Origin: Brevundimonas vesicularis
Lineage (GTDB): Bacteria > Pseudomonadota > Alphaproteobacteria > Caulobacterales > Caulobacteraceae
Direction of reading: 5' to 3'
NCBI RefSeq assembly: GCF_014204545.1
Contig: NZ_JACHLJ010000001.1
Location: 62,001 to 126,000 of the forward strand
Length of the DNA stretch: 64,000 nucleotides
The position numbers and the translations under genes are program-made. Position 1 is the stretch's first letter, and every line of letters begins with the position of its first letter. Positions 62,409 to 64,000 of the stretch are shown piece after piece. The notes below the pieces were generated by a model. The model had not been told where the DNA came from and did no database searches. It worked only from the letters and a program-made list of their open reading frames with translations.

Positions 62409-63238
62409 TTTGCGGGCAGAGCTTCCGAGAGAGCAGCCTTAATTCGGTCCGCCAGCACTTCCCACGCCGCGACACCCTTAGCGCGACGCGTGACCTTCGC
62501 CTCGTCGAGTTCGATCTCTAGATCGATGTCGTCGAACGCCCGCAACAACGCCTCGCCGGCATCGCGCCAACGCGCATTCGCGCCTAGAACGGCACACAGG
62601 GCATTGATGATTGCGGCCGCCAGCATCCCCGGCCGGTTGTTCTCGGTCTCGGTGACGCACATCAGGGCCGTGACCAACGTGTCGCGACCATACGCACGGA
62701 ACCCAGCCGCGATGGCCCCGAGCGCCAATGTCTGGCCCGGCTTCATCCGAACGACCGACACCGGATAACGCAGGATCTCGACCGAGGCCGCCTCGCAGGC
62801 CTCGCGGATGGCCTTGGCGTCCTCGTCTCCGGCCATCAAGGCGGCATGCTGAACCGCCAGGGCGTGGATCCGCGTGACCTGACCGTTGATCGCTTTGAAC
62901 GCCGCCGCTTGTTCGAGCGCGTCTGCAATAATCACTTGTGCCGGGACGGTGTCGAAACCTCGCAGCGCCGCCGCAGTCGCCCGGTGCTGGCCATCGATGA
63001 CGGCGAACTTCCCGCCGGCGACAGGCGCGACGATCAACGGCGCAAACTTGGACCATTGGAAGCTGGACGCGATGGCCCTGACGTTTTTGGCCCCAGCGCC
63101 ATAGATCGGGCGCTGATACCGATCATCGACGACCAGGTCATCGATCTTCAGCCATTGCAGCATGGGCGCGGCTCCACACGACGGCGTCTCAGCCGGCGCG
63201 GAGAAGCCCTCGGTGGAAATCGAACGGTAGTCGCTCAT
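62405..63238 (-). CDS. ParB/Srx-like domain protein
   Basis: A 277-residue protein. The N-terminal half is ParB-like: LKIDDLVVDDRYQRP, NVRAIASSFQWSKFAPLIVAP and FAVIDGQHRATAAALRGFD, with the GQHR motif of the ParB/sulfiredoxin fold. The C-terminal half is helical. In phages such proteins can act in DNA binding, nicking or nucleotide-linked chemistry. The start (MSDYRSISTEG) overlaps the primase stop (ATGA). It is noticeably AT-richer than the flanking genes. Confidence 0.8.
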   Translation of the reverse strand: MSDYRSISTEGFSAPAETPSCGAAPMLQWLKIDDLVVDDRYQRPIYGAGAKNVRAIASSFQWSKFAPLIVAPVAGGKFAVIDGQHRATAAALRGFDTVPAQVIIADALEQAAAFKAINGQVTRIHALAVQHAALMAGDEDAKAIREACEAASVEILRYPVSVVRMKPGQTLALGAIAAGFRAYGRDTLVTALMCVTETENNRPGMLAAAIINALCAVLGANARWRDAGEALLRAFDDIDLEIELDEAKVTRRAKGVAAWEVLADRIKAALSEALPAK

Positions 63239-64000
63239 GAACGCACTCCCCTGATCATGTCGTTGAAGTCCTTGAACCCGCGCTCGGGCCAGCTTTCGAA
63301 GAAGGGCAGGGACCGCGCCTCGGCCTTGGCCTGCAGCTCGGCGACCTTTTTGGTCACGCCCGCCATCACCTTGCGGTTCGGATCCCGGTCGCGGATCGCC
63401 ACCACGGCCCGCGCGCTGGGCGGCGGTTCGATGTGGGCGAAGTTGGCGCTGGCCCCGACGGCCGACACCCGCCATTCGGGCGTCAACAGCGCGACGGTGA
63501 AGGCGTCCTCGACCCCTTCGGCGAAGGCGTTCTCGTCAGTCAGGCCCTTCTTGACCGCCTCGCGCGGCGACAGGCCGGTTTCCCCGCGGCTGATCGGGAT
63601 GAACGCGCCGTGCCAGCCCTTCGGCCAGATCTTCTTCGTCGCCATCGCCGGGTCCGGGACGCGCAGCTTCGACGACCCGTCCGGCTCCAGAAAGATGCGA
63701 TGCACCGCCCCGAACGACCCGTCCTCGAACAGCATCGCTGAAATCAGGCACGGCACGGTCCGGTCCGTCTCGACGTGCCGCATCCCCGGATGCGACCGCA
63801 CCGCCCACGGAATCCGCGCCAGCTGATCCAGCGCGATCCCCCGCGCCTCGGTCAGGTATCGCCACCCCGCCGTCCCCGGCTCCAGCGGCTGGGCGCCCAG
63901 GAACATCGCCTGACACCGGCGCCGATCCTTGTCCCTGTTGGCCAGGGCCATCCCCTCGGCCCGCTCGGTCGCGATCTCCATCGCTTCCTTGGCCTGACGC
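63235..64000 (-). CDS. Toprim-domain phage primase (5' end outside window)
   Basis: The C-terminal 254 residues of a toprim primase; the frame is open to the right edge, so the methionine near 63981 is probably internal. Segments RYLTEARGIALDQLARIPWA, FGAVHRIFLEPDGSSKLRVP and FAEGVEDAFTVALL, then a toprim DxD in VVAIRDRDPN, match phage/plasmid primases with a TOPRIM fold. It is the first visible gene of the early operon, followed by the ParB-like gene. Confidence 0.82.
   Translation of the reverse strand, partial: RQAKEAMEIATERAEGMALANRDKDRRRCQAMFLGAQPLEPGTAGWRYLTEARGIALDQLARIPWAVRSHPGMRHVETDRTVPCLISAMLFEDGSFGAVHRIFLEPDGSSKLRVPDPAMATKKIWPKGWHGAFIPISRGETGLSPREAVKKGLTDENAFAEGVEDAFTVALLTPEWRVSAVGASANFAHIEPPPSARAVVAIRDRDPNRKVMAGVTKKVAELQAKAEARSLPFFESWPERGFKDFNDMIRGVRS

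Overview
The window comes from a GC-rich alphaproteobacterial chromosome. The gene content (PccR/RamB-type short-chain acyl-CoA regulators beside their targets, a petABC cytochrome bc1 operon, kbl-tdh, poxvirus-type topoisomerase IB) and the protein sequences look like Caulobacterales, most likely Brevundimonas. That genus call is an inference from sequence impression, not a search. About 34.8 kb is chromosome and the remaining 29 kb is a podovirus-type prophage that runs off the right edge.

Chromosomal part. Positions 1-3.5 kb hold the 3' end of pyruvate kinase, a Gfo/Idh/MocA oxidoreductase, a small lipoprotein and the regulator pccR. The regulator is divergent from a propionate operon (3.6-11.8 kb): pccB, a broken foreign-looking gene, pccA, mutA, mutB and methylmalonyl-CoA epimerase, with most starts overlapping the preceding stop. 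It converts propionyl-CoA to succinyl-CoA, and TTTGCAA-type sites fill the divergent promoter. From 11.8 to 23.5 kb follow an MliC/DUF4232 lipoprotein, kbl and tdh (threonine to glycine plus acetyl-CoA), topoisomerase IB with a small partner, rlmJ, a glutamine amidotransferase, a yeiH/LysR pair, hemF, a membrane dipeptidase, a DUF2726 gene cut by an amber codon, and trmL. The petABC operon (23.7-26.5 kb) ends in a strong terminator. Two tandem M28 peptidase lipoproteins follow, then a second ScfR-family regulator (ramB-like) divergent from isocitrate lyase (aceA). The two regulator-target pairs tie the region to acetyl-CoA and propionyl-CoA metabolism.

Prophage part (about 34.8 kb to beyond 64 kb). 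Nearly all genes lie on the minus strand, so transcription runs from the right edge leftwards: toprim primase, ParB-like protein, a 90-residue protein, a helicase, a 750-bp non-coding region with a phased GTTAC/GTAAC iteron array, small and large terminase, a GNAT-like protein, a small protein, portal, an accessory head protein, scaffold, major capsid, tail tubular A, a split tail nozzle, four internal-virion (ejection) proteins, a tail spike, and a lysis cassette (holin, M15 endolysin, Rz, Rz1). The order matches T7-like podoviruses, but no phage RNA polymerase, integrase or repressor is visible in this window. A three-gene plus-strand cassette (35.5-36.7 kb) sits against the direction of the late genes and looks like cargo.

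The most unusual features are: an ejection protein carrying a ParB/DdrB-like domain and an ADP-ribosyltransferase-like domain (polyvalent protein); a GH108-like muramidase domain inside the neighbouring ejection protein; the dyad-symmetric iteron array; a threonine dehydrogenase in which all four structural-zinc cysteines are replaced; and two chromosomal genes each broken by a single lesion.
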